Of a stretch of DNA of 64,000 bases, positions 45,952 to 54,990 are shown piece after piece (within the stretch, counting starts at the first letter, position 1; each line of letters opens with the position of its first letter). Below the pieces are notes generated by a model. It saw only the letters and a list, made by a program, of their open reading frames with translations, did not search any database and was not told the DNA's origin. Position numbers and translations under genes: made by a program. Source of the DNA: Swaminathania salitolerans (GTDB taxonomy: Bacteria; Pseudomonadota; Alphaproteobacteria; Acetobacterales; Acetobacteraceae); contig NZ_BJVC01000007.1 of NCBI RefSeq assembly GCF_007988945.1, forward strand, positions 1-64,000. The letters are read 5' to 3'.

Positions 45952-46557
45952 TCAGGCGGCCTTGGGAATATCGAAGCGCGTGATCTTCCAGCGCCATTGT
46001 TCGAATTTGAGATGGACGATCGTCGGTTTTCCGCCGGGGCCCGTGATCAGCCCGGCCTCGAAGCGCAGCGGGGACACGAAATGCGCCGAGATGCGGGCAT
46101 AGAGGGCCATCAATCCCGGAGCAGGGGCGGATGCGGGCGCATGAATCATCTGGGATGCCATCGTCATCAGCGTCTCCGGAGTGAGATGCGTGTCGATGGC
46201 GTGAGAGACGGCGCCCGACGCGAAGGAGGTGCCGAAATCGGGAAGATCGTCCTCGGCCGGGGGCGGTCCCAGCAGCGTCTCGAGCGTATCGCTCTTCAGG
46301 CTGGCGCTCAGGGCGCTCCAGTCGATATGCTGGGCGAGCGTGTCCGTATCGTGGCTTCTCAGCGCCGAGGAGAGAGACCAAAGGGCGAGATAGGGAGAGA
46401 GCGCATAGATGCAGGCGAGGGCCACGAACAGGGCACCCGCGATATGCGGTGTGCGTCTGAGCGAGGGCAGCGCCAGTCTGAAAGGCGCGGGCGCAAATTC
46501 GGCGGGCAATCCTGCTGGGTCTCTCATGGATTTCTCTGCAACTGGCAAAAGGGACAT
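45952..46557 (-). CDS. DUF2939 membrane protein
   Basis: 201 aa. One transmembrane helix (GALFVALACIYALSPYLALW, about 40-60), then a periplasmic-side domain ending KFEQWRWKITRFDIP, typical of DUF2939. Function unknown. A second in-frame ATG at 46527 (MRDPAGL) is a possible start. Convergent with the GT2 gene. Confidence 0.75.
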   Translation of the reverse strand: MSLLPVAEKSMRDPAGLPAEFAPAPFRLALPSLRRTPHIAGALFVALACIYALSPYLALWSLSSALRSHDTDTLAQHIDWSALSASLKSDTLETLLGPPPAEDDLPDFGTSFASGAVSHAIDTHLTPETLMTMASQMIHAPASAPAPGLMALYARISAHFVSPLRFEAGLITGPGGKPTIVHLKFEQWRWKITRFDIPKAA

Positions 46558-46701
46558 GAACGCGCCATGAGGCGCGCCTTAATCGATCAAGCCGGTAACA
46601 AACGGCGTTCCGGGTAGGCGCAGCATTCTGTTTGTCGAGTCTGAGTGACTTTATGGTAACGGACTGCCATAGCTCTTGTCATCTAAATCCCGAGCGCCGA
46701 G

Positions 46702-47511
46702 ATGGTTTTTTTTGAGCGGAAACAAGACACCCAGATGACGGTTTCTTCCTTCGACCTCACGTTCCCCGACGAGGCGCTACAGCGTTATTCCCGTCATATC
46801 CTGCTCCCGGAGGTCGGCGCGACCGGTCAGGCCAGATTGCGTGCGGCGTCGGTTCTGATCGTCGGGGCCGGAGGGCTGGGGAGTCCTCTCGCCCTCTACC
46901 TCGCCGCCGCCGGTGTGGGGCGGATCGGTCTCGCCGATGACGATCGTGTCGAGCTGAGCAATCTCCAGCGGCAGATCCTCTTCGATAGCGGCGATATCGG
47001 GCAGGGAAAGGCCCGGCGCGGGCAGGCGCGTCTCTCTGCGCTCAATCCTGACATCCGGGTCGAGATCCATGAGACCAGGGTCGATGCCCGGACCCTGCCT
47101 GCCATCATGGCCGGTTACGATCTCGTCTGTGACGGGAGCGATAATTTCACGACGCGTTATGCCGTGGCAGATTGCTGCCAGAGTCTGGGCAAGACGCTCA
47201 TATCCGGTGCCGTACAGCGTTTCGAGGGGACGGTCTCGACCTTCTCGCCGCAGACGGGGGGGCCGTGTTATCGCTGCCTCCATCCGGATGCGGACGAGGC
47301 AGAGGCGCCGGGTTGCGGGCAGGCCGGTATTTTCGGCGCCGTGACCGGCGTGATCGGCACGCTCATGGCGACCGAGGCACTCAAGGAACTGCTTGCGATC
47401 GGCAGGGGGATGAGCGGTCGGGTCCTGGTCTGGAATGCGCTCGACGGGGTGTTCCGTACCCTGTCCCTGTCTCCCGATCCTGCCTGCGCAGGGTGCGGAG
47501 CCGGAAGATGA
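46702..47511 (+). CDS. moeB: MoeB/ThiF-type adenylyltransferase (E1-like)
   Basis: 269 aa (258 if the ATG at 46735, MTVSSFDL, is used; neither has a clear ribosome site). Adenylates the C-terminal Gly of a small ubiquitin-like sulfur carrier for molybdopterin, thiamine or cysteine pathways. RYSRHILLPEVG, the nucleotide loop VLIVGAGGLGSPLALYLAA, LSNLQRQILF and the zinc Cys pairs (CYRCLHPD and CAGCGAG) are present. Overlaps the next gene by ATGA. Confidence 0.92.
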   Translation: MVFFERKQDTQMTVSSFDLTFPDEALQRYSRHILLPEVGATGQARLRAASVLIVGAGGLGSPLALYLAAAGVGRIGLADDDRVELSNLQRQILFDSGDIGQGKARRGQARLSALNPDIRVEIHETRVDARTLPAIMAGYDLVCDGSDNFTTRYAVADCCQSLGKTLISGAVQRFEGTVSTFSPQTGGPCYRCLHPDADEAEAPGCGQAGIFGAVTGVIGTLMATEALKELLAIGRGMSGRVLVWNALDGVFRTLSLSPDPACAGCGAGR

Positions 47512-47954
47512 CCGCGGGGATAGCCTCGCAGACGGGCGGGGGGCAGACGGACGGGGGGCAGACGGGCGAGGTGCAGACGGGGCGCAGCCTTGCCATTCTG
47601 ATCGCCGGTCCGGAGTACGAACGGGCTCATCACGCTTTTGTGCTCGCGGCCGGAGCGCTCGCGCTCGGGCGCAGGGTCATTCTTTTCGGCGGGGGTGCGG
47701 GTGTGCTGGCCCTGTGCCGGGACTGGTCCGGTCTCGTCGGCGCATCGCATGACGAAACCTTTCGCGCACGCGGTGTGGCCGGGCTCGAGACCCTGCGTCT
47801 GGCCGTTTTCGAGCTCGGTGGCGAGGTGCTCGCCTGCGAGGCCGGCCTCCGTGCCGCAGGGCTGGACGAGGAGGCGCTATGCCCGGAAGCGACATTGTGC
47901 GGTGTCACGCGCTTTCTCGAACGCAGCGCCGATGCCCAGATTCTGAGTTTGTAG
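47508..47954 (+). CDS. DsrE/DsrF-like sulfur-relay family protein
   Basis: 148 aa. After a low-complexity QTGGGQTDGG start of about 25 residues it has the DsrE-like fold: LAILIAGPEYERAHHAFVLA, then VILFGGGAGVLAL and an acidic/Cys tail (EVLACEAGL, EALCPEATLCGVT). ATG overlaps the moeB stop. Plausibly a sulfur handler downstream of the E1-like enzyme (inference). Confidence 0.75.
   Translation: MTAGIASQTGGGQTDGGQTGEVQTGRSLAILIAGPEYERAHHAFVLAAGALALGRRVILFGGGAGVLALCRDWSGLVGASHDETFRARGVAGLETLRLAVFELGGEVLACEAGLRAAGLDEEALCPEATLCGVTRFLERSADAQILSL
47527..47583 (+). repeat. 15-bp in-frame tandem repeat (QTxGG)
   Basis: Units close to GGCAGACGGGCGGGG repeat about four times at the 5' end of the DsrE-like gene. 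Unit length is a multiple of three, so copy changes keep the frame. Confidence 0.8.
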
Positions 47955-48004
47955 TCGGTCTGCCCCTCTTGCCCGGAGCGCGACAAGTTGGCACCCATGC
48001 AGCC

Positions 48005-49009
48005 ATGAAGACATTCCGCACGGTTTATGGCATCGGGCTGGCGATTCTGCTGCCGTTCGGCGCGGCGGCACAGGCTGCGCCGCCTTCGAAGCGGCACGCC
48101 ACGCATCATCACAAACATCCGGCGAAAGCCGCGGCCTCTCACGCGAAGAAGGCGGGCTCGGGGCATGCGGGCAAGGCGCATACCGCGCATCGCACGCGGC
48201 ATTCCGGAACCGTCGCGAAACATGGCACGAAACACGGCACGAAACACGGATCGAGCCATTCCCCGTCTCATGGTGCCGCTCCGGCCAGAAGCCATACGGC
48301 ATCGAAGCATCATGCCCGGAAGGTCGCTGCCGCAGCGGGAGGTGTCGCCGCGGCCGGTGCTGCCGCCGCAGTGACAGCCGATGCGGCGTCAGCCGCGGGA
48401 AGCAGCGCTGCGACGCCTCAGACCGCCGTGCCTCAGGTGCAGGACAAGGGAACCAATACAGGTCTGCCCTTGCCGCGCTTTGCCGCCATGCGGGCGGACA
48501 AGGTCTATATGCGCAAGGGGCCGGGCCAGCGTTATCCGATCGAATGGGTCTATCATCGTCGCGGTCTGCCGGTCGAAATCGAGCGTGAGTTCGATGTCTG
48601 GCGTCTCGTCGAGGATTCCGACGGCATGAAGGGCTGGGTTCATCAGGCGACGCTCGTCGGACAGCGTACCTTCGTCATTCCCGGCCAGCCCCCCGAGGGT
48701 CACGCCGCAGCTCTCGGAGAGGCTTCCGCGAAATCGGGCGATGTGATCGGGAAAGCCGATGCCCGCGTTCTCGGTTATGTGCCCAATCAGGCGGAGGCGA
48801 GGGCGCGTCAGGGCGATGTTCTGCTATACAGTCAGGCGGACGAAAGCAGTGCGGTCGTCGCCATTCTCCAGCCGGGAACCGTCGGGACCCTGAAACTCTG
48901 TCCCGAAGGGTCAACATGGTGCCGGGTGGTGGTCAAGGGATATACGGGATGGCTCCCCAGGCGGGTGTTCTGGGGACTGTTGCCAGGAGAGACGCTTCAG
49001 CCTAGCTGA
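48005..49009 (+). CDS. Exported SH3-domain protein with His-rich N-terminus
   Basis: 334 aa. Signal peptide (MKTFRTVYGIGLAILLPFGA, cleaved near AQA). Residues ~25-105 are His/Lys/Ala-rich (THHHKHPAK, KHGTKHGTKHGSSH), then a long Ala-rich stretch. From ~160: ADKVYMRKGPGQRYPIEW and WRLVEDSDGMKGWVHQ form a bacterial SH3 domain, with a second, SQADESSAVVAILQPGTVGT to GYTGWLPRRVFWG, at the C-terminus. Expected in the periplasm, interacting with peptidoglycan. The His-rich segment could bind metal (inference). Pyruvate kinase gene starts 42 bases later. Confidence 0.85.
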   Translation: MKTFRTVYGIGLAILLPFGAAAQAAPPSKRHATHHHKHPAKAAASHAKKAGSGHAGKAHTAHRTRHSGTVAKHGTKHGTKHGSSHSPSHGAAPARSHTASKHHARKVAAAAGGVAAAGAAAAVTADAASAAGSSAATPQTAVPQVQDKGTNTGLPLPRFAAMRADKVYMRKGPGQRYPIEWVYHRRGLPVEIEREFDVWRLVEDSDGMKGWVHQATLVGQRTFVIPGQPPEGHAAALGEASAKSGDVIGKADARVLGYVPNQAEARARQGDVLLYSQADESSAVVAILQPGTVGTLKLCPEGSTWCRVVVKGYTGWLPRRVFWGLLPGETLQPS

Positions 49010-49051
49010 GGCTATGATATGCAACGTGCAGCAATTGGATCGGAGACCAGT

Positions 49052-50524
49052 ATGACATCCTCACCGCAATCAGCTCCGGCTCAGGATTCGGGAGTGAAGA
49101 AAGAGGCCGAGCAGCGCCGCACGAAGATCGTCGCCACCCTCGGTCCGGCATCCTCGTCCCACGAGATGATCCGCACCCTGGCTCTGGCCGGTGCCGATGT
49201 GTTCCGGCTGAACTTCTCTCATGGTTCGCATGAGGATCATGCGAAGCGTCACGCGACCATTCGCGATGTCGAGGCCGAGCTGGGCCGCCCGCTGGCCATC
49301 CTGGCCGATATGCAAGGCCCCAAGCTGCGCGTGGGAACCTTTGCCGATGGCAAGGTCGAATTGCAGGAAGGTGCCCGCTTCCGCCTCGATCTGGACCGTA
49401 CACCCGGTGATTCCCGCCGCGCCTGTCTGCCTCATCCCGAGATCATGCGCGCTGCCGAGCCGGGAAGCCGCCTGCTGCTCGATGACGGCAAGATGCGTCT
49501 GCGCGTCGTTTCCTGCGACGAGACGCATATGGAAACCGAGGTCGAGGTCGGTGGCTGGCTGTCCGAGCGCAAGGGGGTGAATGTCCCCGATGTCGTTCTG
49601 CCGATCCCGGCCCTGACGGAGAAGGACCGCGCGGATTTTGCATTCGCGCTCGATCTGGGCGTCGAATACGTGGCGCTCTCTTTCGTTCAGCGCCCCGAGG
49701 ATGTGCAGGAAGCGAAGGAAATCGCCCAGGGACGTGCCTGGATCATGACCAAGCTCGAGAAGCCCCAGGCCATGGAGCGGCTGAGCGACATCATCGCGCT
49801 GTCCGATGCCGTGATGGTGGCGCGTGGCGATCTCGGTGTCGAGCTGCCGGCCGAGGAAGTGCCGATCGAACAGAAGCGCGCGATCCGCGAGGCCCGTTTC
49901 CAGGGCAAGCCTGTCATCGTCGCGACCCAGATGCTCGAGAGCATGATCACCTCGCCCACCCCGACGCGTGCCGAGGTGTCCGACGTTTCGAATGCCGTGT
50001 TCGACGGGACCGATGCCGTCATGCTCTCGGCCGAGAGCGCAGCGGGAAAATACCCGCGCGAGGCGGTTCAGGTCATGGCGCGCGTGACGCGTCGGGTCGA
50101 GAACGACCTCGAATGGCGCATGCAGGAAGAAGCCCTCCGTCCCGACAGCGACGGCACGACGGGTGGTGCGATCGCCGAGGCAGCCTGGCACGTCGCGCAA
50201 TCCGTCTCTGCGGCGGTTATCGTCGTATATACCCAGAGCGGACGCGGTGCCCTGCAGATCGCACGCGAGCGGGCCGACTGTCCCGTTCTCGCGCTGACGC
50301 CGGATGACGAGACGGCCCGGCGTCTGGCGCTGGTCTGGGGCGTGCGCGCCATGTCGGTCGGTCAGGAAACGCCTGTCTATGGCGTCGAAGGCGTGGTCGA
50401 TCAGGCGGTGGGTCTGGCTGTTTCGGAAGGATATGCCGAGAAGGGGGACAAGCTCGTCCTGCTCGTGGGTCTGCCTTTCGGACAGCAGGGATCGACCAAC
50501 ACGCTGCGTGTCGTGACCATCTGA
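49052..50524 (+). CDS. pyk: Pyruvate kinase
   Basis: 490 aa. Converts PEP and ADP to pyruvate and ATP. RRTKIVATLGPASSS, RLNFSHGSHEDH, IMTKLEKPQAM and the active-site MVARGDLGVELPAEEVP are intact, followed by the C-terminal allosteric domain. ATG at 49052 follows GGAGA; an ATG at 49019 is possible but less supported. Gives the cell the lower end of glycolysis or Entner-Doudoroff. Confidence 0.97.
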   Translation: MTSSPQSAPAQDSGVKKEAEQRRTKIVATLGPASSSHEMIRTLALAGADVFRLNFSHGSHEDHAKRHATIRDVEAELGRPLAILADMQGPKLRVGTFADGKVELQEGARFRLDLDRTPGDSRRACLPHPEIMRAAEPGSRLLLDDGKMRLRVVSCDETHMETEVEVGGWLSERKGVNVPDVVLPIPALTEKDRADFAFALDLGVEYVALSFVQRPEDVQEAKEIAQGRAWIMTKLEKPQAMERLSDIIALSDAVMVARGDLGVELPAEEVPIEQKRAIREARFQGKPVIVATQMLESMITSPTPTRAEVSDVSNAVFDGTDAVMLSAESAAGKYPREAVQVMARVTRRVENDLEWRMQEEALRPDSDGTTGGAIAEAAWHVAQSVSAAVIVVYTQSGRGALQIARERADCPVLALTPDDETARRLALVWGVRAMSVGQETPVYGVEGVVDQAVGLAVSEGYAEKGDKLVLLVGLPFGQQGSTNTLRVVTI

Positions 50525-50626
50525 CGGTTCTGCGGCGGGGGCGACCCCGCCGCGCCATGGCCGCTTGCTGTCCCGGGTTTTCTCTGCCCGGGTATCTCTT
50601 CTCCCGGGTCCTGCGTGCGGGAGGGG

Positions 50627-51514
50627 TCAGGCCTGACGGTTTTCCAGCAGGGAGCGACGGATACGTCTCCCGCGTTCGATCGTCTCGACGATCGTCTCCT
50701 CGTCTCCGCTGCGAATGGCATCGGCCATCGCAGCCGCATCCTGGCTGAACCGGTCGAGAACGCCGAGCAAGGCGTCCCGGTTGTTCAGGAAGATATCCCG
50801 CCACATGGTCGGGTCCGATGCTGCGATACGGGTGAAGTCCCGGAATCCGGAGGCGGCGAAATCCAGAACCTCCGAGCGCATATCCTCGGCAAGCGTATCG
50901 GCTGTGCCGCAGATGGTGAATGCGATCAGATGAGGCAGATGGCTGACCATCGCGCAGATCGTGTCGTGGTGATCGGCATCCATGCGTCGTGTCCGGGCGC
51001 CCATGGCATGCCAGAAGGCGCCGATTCGCGTGACGGCGTCCTCAGGAGCGTTCCGATCGGGCGTGATCAGGCACCAGCGATCCTCGAACAGGGTAGCGAA
51101 TCCGGCATCGGGGCCGGAATGCTCGGTGCCCGCCATGGGATGCGCGGGCACATAGGCGATATCGGTCCTGAGATGAGGGGTGAGGGCGTCGACGATGCTG
51201 CGACGTGTCGAACCGACATCGGTCAGGATGGCGCCGGATTTCATGATCGGCAGGATCCGGGACGCGATCGGGGCGATGGCGCCCACGGGAACGCAGAGCA
51301 TCACGCAATCGGCGTCTTTCACTGCGGCGTCCAGATCGTCGGTCACCACATCCCCGAGATCGAGCGCTCGTGCGCGCGCCAGAACGTCCCGATCGCGATC
51401 GGTGACGATGAGCGTGCCGACAAGCTCGGGCATGGCGCGAAGCCTGCGCAGGACGGAGGAGCCGATCAGTCCGGGTCCCACCACGCAGAGCGTGTCGAAG
51501 AGAGGTTCGGTCAC
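50627..51514 (-). CDS. tyrA: Prephenate/arogenate dehydrogenase
   Basis: 295 aa. NAD(P)-dependent oxidative decarboxylation of prephenate or arogenate for tyrosine. VVGPGLIGSSVLRRLRA (Rossmann), MLCVPVGAIAPIA, VGSTRRSIVDAL and HPMAGTEHSGP (catalytic His) are typical. No ACT domain, so feedback control is probably absent. Starts at GTG (51514) overlapping the stop of the hpnL-like gene (GTGA), so it is translated with it. Confidence 0.94.
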   Translation of the reverse strand: MTEPLFDTLCVVGPGLIGSSVLRRLRAMPELVGTLIVTDRDRDVLARARALDLGDVVTDDLDAAVKDADCVMLCVPVGAIAPIASRILPIMKSGAILTDVGSTRRSIVDALTPHLRTDIAYVPAHPMAGTEHSGPDAGFATLFEDRWCLITPDRNAPEDAVTRIGAFWHAMGARTRRMDADHHDTICAMVSHLPHLIAFTICGTADTLAEDMRSEVLDFAASGFRDFTRIAASDPTMWRDIFLNNRDALLGVLDRFSQDAAAMADAIRSGDEETIVETIERGRRIRRSLLENRQA

Positions 51515-52566
51515 GATACTTCGCCCCCGGAAGAGGTTTTTGCGTAGTCGAGCGGCTCACCTGCCTCTGATTTTCGCGCAAGGCGCAGGCGACGCATCTC
51601 GAAGATCTGCCATAGCGCCATGACCGGAATGCCTATGGCGATATCCCGACCGCGGCGCAGCAGCGACAGGCCGAGCGAGACTTCGGCGGCAACGCCGAAG
51701 AGATAGCCAAGGGCCACATAGGCGGCTTCCTGCACGCCGAGCGCGGCAGGGACGAGAAAGGAGGCCGACATGATACCGCATACGACGCCCTCGATCGCGA
51801 CCGCCCCGACATAACCGATATGAGCGCCCAGAAGATCGAGGGAAAGCCAGGTGATTCCCGCTCCGGCCAGCCAGCATCCGAGATGGACCAGGGCACCGAG
51901 CGCGATACGCCCCGGCCTCGCCCAGAGCAGGTCGAGCTGGGTCTGGAATGCGCCCATGTTGTTGATGAGCGTATCCCGCCATCCTTCGGCGATATGGCGG
52001 CCGAGAAAGCGCGCGATATGATGCACTGCCGCACCGCCGCGCTGCTGCGTCCAGATGAATCCGGCGATCCCCAGGGCGAGAAGGCCCATCCCCCCCAGCA
52101 CGGGCCATGTGAACTTGTTCGCGCCGCTGTGCTCGACAAGGCAGGCAAGGGCGAGAATGACGAAGACGATCTGGCCGAGGACCTCTGTCGTGATATCGAC
52201 GATGTTCGTCGCCACGGCGCCCGGCCAGTGCAGGACGGGAAGGCTGCGGGAAAAGGCAGGGACGCTGCTGGTCGCGCGGATGCCGATCACCATGCCGCCG
52301 AGCTGGGAGAAAGGCAGGCAATTGCCTGCCGCGTCGCGCACAGCACGGGCGGCGATGGCGCGGAACACGCCCAGCTCCGGACAGGCGCTGACCCAGGCCA
52401 GCCCGAGGCCGATATCGACCAGAGCCTGCCCGCCGACGATTCCGGCGAAGCCGCCGATACCGATCCTTTGCATCGCACTGAAGACATGGCCGATGCCGAG
52501 CCACGCCATGATGCCCGTCAGAAGGGCCAGGCCCAGAAGCGAAAGAATGAGGGTGAGGGTCTTCAA
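51511..52566 (-). CDS. hpnL: Hopanoid-cluster membrane protein (HpnL family)
   Basis: About 351 aa of the lysylphosphatidylglycerol-synthase-TM/HpnL family, with about eight transmembrane helices (e.g. TLILSLLGLALLTGIMAWLG at the N-terminus, ALGVQEAAYVALGYLFGVAA near the end). Located in hopanoid clusters and thought to act in hopanoid transport or modification. Start is uncertain: a TTG at 52566 (LKTLTLILSLL) is the best fit; upstream codons would overlap hpnA. Its end overlaps tyrA by GTGA. Confidence 0.85.
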   Translation of the reverse strand: MKTLTLILSLLGLALLTGIMAWLGIGHVFSAMQRIGIGGFAGIVGGQALVDIGLGLAWVSACPELGVFRAIAARAVRDAAGNCLPFSQLGGMVIGIRATSSVPAFSRSLPVLHWPGAVATNIVDITTEVLGQIVFVILALACLVEHSGANKFTWPVLGGMGLLALGIAGFIWTQQRGGAAVHHIARFLGRHIAEGWRDTLINNMGAFQTQLDLLWARPGRIALGALVHLGCWLAGAGITWLSLDLLGAHIGYVGAVAIEGVVCGIMSASFLVPAALGVQEAAYVALGYLFGVAAEVSLGLSLLRRGRDIAIGIPVMALWQIFEMRRLRLARKSEAGEPLDYAKTSSGGEVS

Positions 52567-52837
52567 GGCCAGTATCAATCCGGACGGTGCGAAGCTTGGG
52601 CGCAAGGGTTGAATACGCGCGTGGTCGGGTCCCGCAGGGCCAGGCAACGCAGGGGCAGCATTCTCGGGTCTTGCCGGGCTGCTGATCGTGTTGGCGCTGT
52701 CTACACCAGCTGGTCCGGTTGCGCCACTCCGCCCCGACAGATGACAAAAAAGCCATCGCCCGGCAGTTGCTTGTGCTTGCGCGGGCGGTATGGTGCGAAC
52801 TCGGTTTGCACACATAATGAGAGCGGCAAGGCACAGC
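52567..52837. other. Divergent intergenic region hpnL/hpnA
   Basis: 271 bases, no gene other than a possible 5' extension of hpnL. Should contain divergent promoters for the two hopanoid operons; no clear elements were identified by eye. Confidence 0.4.
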
Positions 52838-53839
52838 ATGGGCGAATACACGCTGATTACCGGCGCGACCGGTTTTGTTGGCTCGGCGGTTGCACGCGTA
52901 TTGCAGCAGCGCGGTCACCGGATCAGGCTGATGGTCCGTGCCGGTGCGGATCTCTCGAATCTCGAGGGACTCGATTTCGAACGTGTGACGGGCGATCTGA
53001 CCGCACCCGATAGTTTTGCCGCAGCGCTAGAGAACTGTCGCTACCTGTTTCATGTGGCGGCGGATTACCGGCTCTGGGTGCCCGATCCGGCGGTGATGAT
53101 GCGCGCCAATGTCGAGGGCACGCGGCGTCTGATGCTGGCTGCCCAGGCCGCCGGGGTGGAAAAGATCGTCTATTGTTCGTCGGTGGCGGCGCTGGGACTG
53201 ACGAAAGATGCTTCCCCCGCGAACGAGACGACCCCCATCACCGAACACGACGTGATCGGCGTTTACAAGCGCTCCAAATATCGTGCCGAACAGGAAGTTC
53301 TGAAGCTGGTGCGCGAGAACGGATTGCCCGCCGTGATCGTCAATCCCTCTACCCCCGTCGGACCTCGGGACATCAAGCCGACCCCTACGGGCCAGATGAT
53401 CGTCGATGTCGCCTCAGGGCGAATGCCCGCCTATGTGGATAGCGGCCTCAATATCGTCCATGTCGACGATGTTGCCGAGGGGCACGCTCTGGCACTGGAG
53501 CGCGGCACGATCGGGGAGAAGTATATCCTCGGAGGCGAAAACTACATGCTGGGGGATCTGTTCTCGCTCATCGGCGAGGTTGCCTGCGTTCGCCCTCCCC
53601 GTATCAAGCTCCGGCAATCCTGGCTCCAGCCCGTGGCGGTCGTTTCGGAATGGATGGCGAGAGGATTCGGCGTCGAACCGCGGGTCACCCGTGAAACACT
53701 CGCGATGTCGCGCAAGAAAATGTATTTCACGTCGCTCAAGGCGCAGGAACAGCTCGGCTACGCGCCGCGTCCGGCGCGCGATGCCGTGGCGGACGCCATA
53801 ACGTGGTTCCGGGAGCATGGCCGGATCCGCACCAGATGA
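52838..53839 (+). CDS. hpnA: Hopanoid-associated sugar epimerase HpnA
   Basis: 333 aa. Extended SDR: YTLITGATGFVGSAVARVLQ at the N-terminus and the catalytic GVYKRSKYRAEQEV (YKRSK). Associated with side-chain sugar formation or trimming of hopanoids. ATG at 52838. Stop overlaps hpnB by ATGA, beginning the hpnABC operon. Confidence 0.93.
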   Translation: MGEYTLITGATGFVGSAVARVLQQRGHRIRLMVRAGADLSNLEGLDFERVTGDLTAPDSFAAALENCRYLFHVAADYRLWVPDPAVMMRANVEGTRRLMLAAQAAGVEKIVYCSSVAALGLTKDASPANETTPITEHDVIGVYKRSKYRAEQEVLKLVRENGLPAVIVNPSTPVGPRDIKPTPTGQMIVDVASGRMPAYVDSGLNIVHVDDVAEGHALALERGTIGEKYILGGENYMLGDLFSLIGEVACVRPPRIKLRQSWLQPVAVVSEWMARGFGVEPRVTRETLAMSRKKMYFTSLKAQEQLGYAPRPARDAVADAITWFREHGRIRTR

Positions 53840-54990
53840 TCAGGACGGCTCTCACTGTTTCCTCCCTGGCGGCATGGGGAAAACTGATCTTCGCGCACGG
53901 CCGTTTCTGGCAATCCGGACCACGGCTTTTTCCCGAGCGCGTCGCCTCCGGAAGACACTGGCCCGATGTCGCCGTGGTGGTGCCTGCGCGCGACGAGGCG
54001 GAGTCCATCCAGGCCTGTGTCGCGACCTTGCTCGACCAGGATTACGAGGGGCGCTTGCATGTGGTGGTTGTCGATGATGGCAGCACCGATGGAACGGGAG
54101 AGCTCGCACGCAGCCTCCCCGACCCGCATGGAAGGCTGACCGTTCTCACGGGGGCTGAGAGGCCCGAGGGCTGGAGCGGAAAATTATGGGCGGTGCATCA
54201 GGGGGAGAGGCTCGCGCGGGACAGGATCGGCGCCGACGGGTTCGTCCTGCTCACGGATGCCGATATCCTCCATGCTGCGCTCCATGTGCGGACACTGGTC
54301 GACAAGGCGCTGCGCGACGGTCTCGACATGGTCTCCGAGATGGTGGTGCTCAACTGCGAGAGCATGGCCGAGCGGTTCCTCGTTCCGGCTTTCGTCTATT
54401 TCTTCGCGATGCTCTATCCCTTCGCCAAGGTGAACGATCCGCACTCTCCTGTCGCGGGGGCGGCTGGCGGGACGATTCTGGTTCGTCGGACCATGCTCGA
54501 GCGGATCGGCGGTGTGGAGGCCGTGCGTGGCGCGCTGATCGATGACTGCTCCCTGGCCGCGGACATCAAGAAGGCCGGTGGCCGGCTTTATCTGGGTCAC
54601 AGCACGCTCGCCTGGTCGGTCCGTCCGTATCGCGGCATGGGCGATATCTGGCGTATGATCGCCCGTACGGCCTATGTGCAGCTGCGCTATTCGCCGCTTG
54701 TTCTGCTTTGTACCCTGCTTGGAATGACCCTCGTCTGGCTGGTGCCCGTCTTTTTTGCGGTATTCGGGCGAGGACGGAACCGGGCCATCGGCACGGCGGC
54801 GCTCTTTCTTGCGATGGCGTCCTTTCTGCCCACGCTTCTCCGCTTCCGGCTTTCTCCCTTGCGGGCGCTTGCATTGCCGGTCGTTGCCGCTTTCTATATG
54901 GCCGCGACCCTGGGCTCGGCTCTCGATCATCATCGCGGGCGCGGGGTAAGCTGGAAGAGCCGCTCCTATACCGAAGAGATACACGCGTGA
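53836..54990 (+). CDS. hpnB: Hopanoid-associated glycosyltransferase HpnB
   Basis: 384 aa. GT2 core VAVVVPARDEAESIQACVAT and VVVDDGSTDGTGEL, with LTDADILHA the DxD region, and three to four C-terminal transmembrane helices. Predicted membrane-bound glycosyltransferase of the hopanoid pathway. Start overlaps hpnA; stop overlaps hpnC by GTGA. Confidence 0.93.
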   Translation: MIRTALTVSSLAAWGKLIFAHGRFWQSGPRLFPERVASGRHWPDVAVVVPARDEAESIQACVATLLDQDYEGRLHVVVVDDGSTDGTGELARSLPDPHGRLTVLTGAERPEGWSGKLWAVHQGERLARDRIGADGFVLLTDADILHAALHVRTLVDKALRDGLDMVSEMVVLNCESMAERFLVPAFVYFFAMLYPFAKVNDPHSPVAGAAGGTILVRRTMLERIGGVEAVRGALIDDCSLAADIKKAGGRLYLGHSTLAWSVRPYRGMGDIWRMIARTAYVQLRYSPLVLLCTLLGMTLVWLVPVFFAVFGRGRNRAIGTAALFLAMASFLPTLLRFRLSPLRALALPVVAAFYMAATLGSALDHHRGRGVSWKSRSYTEEIHA

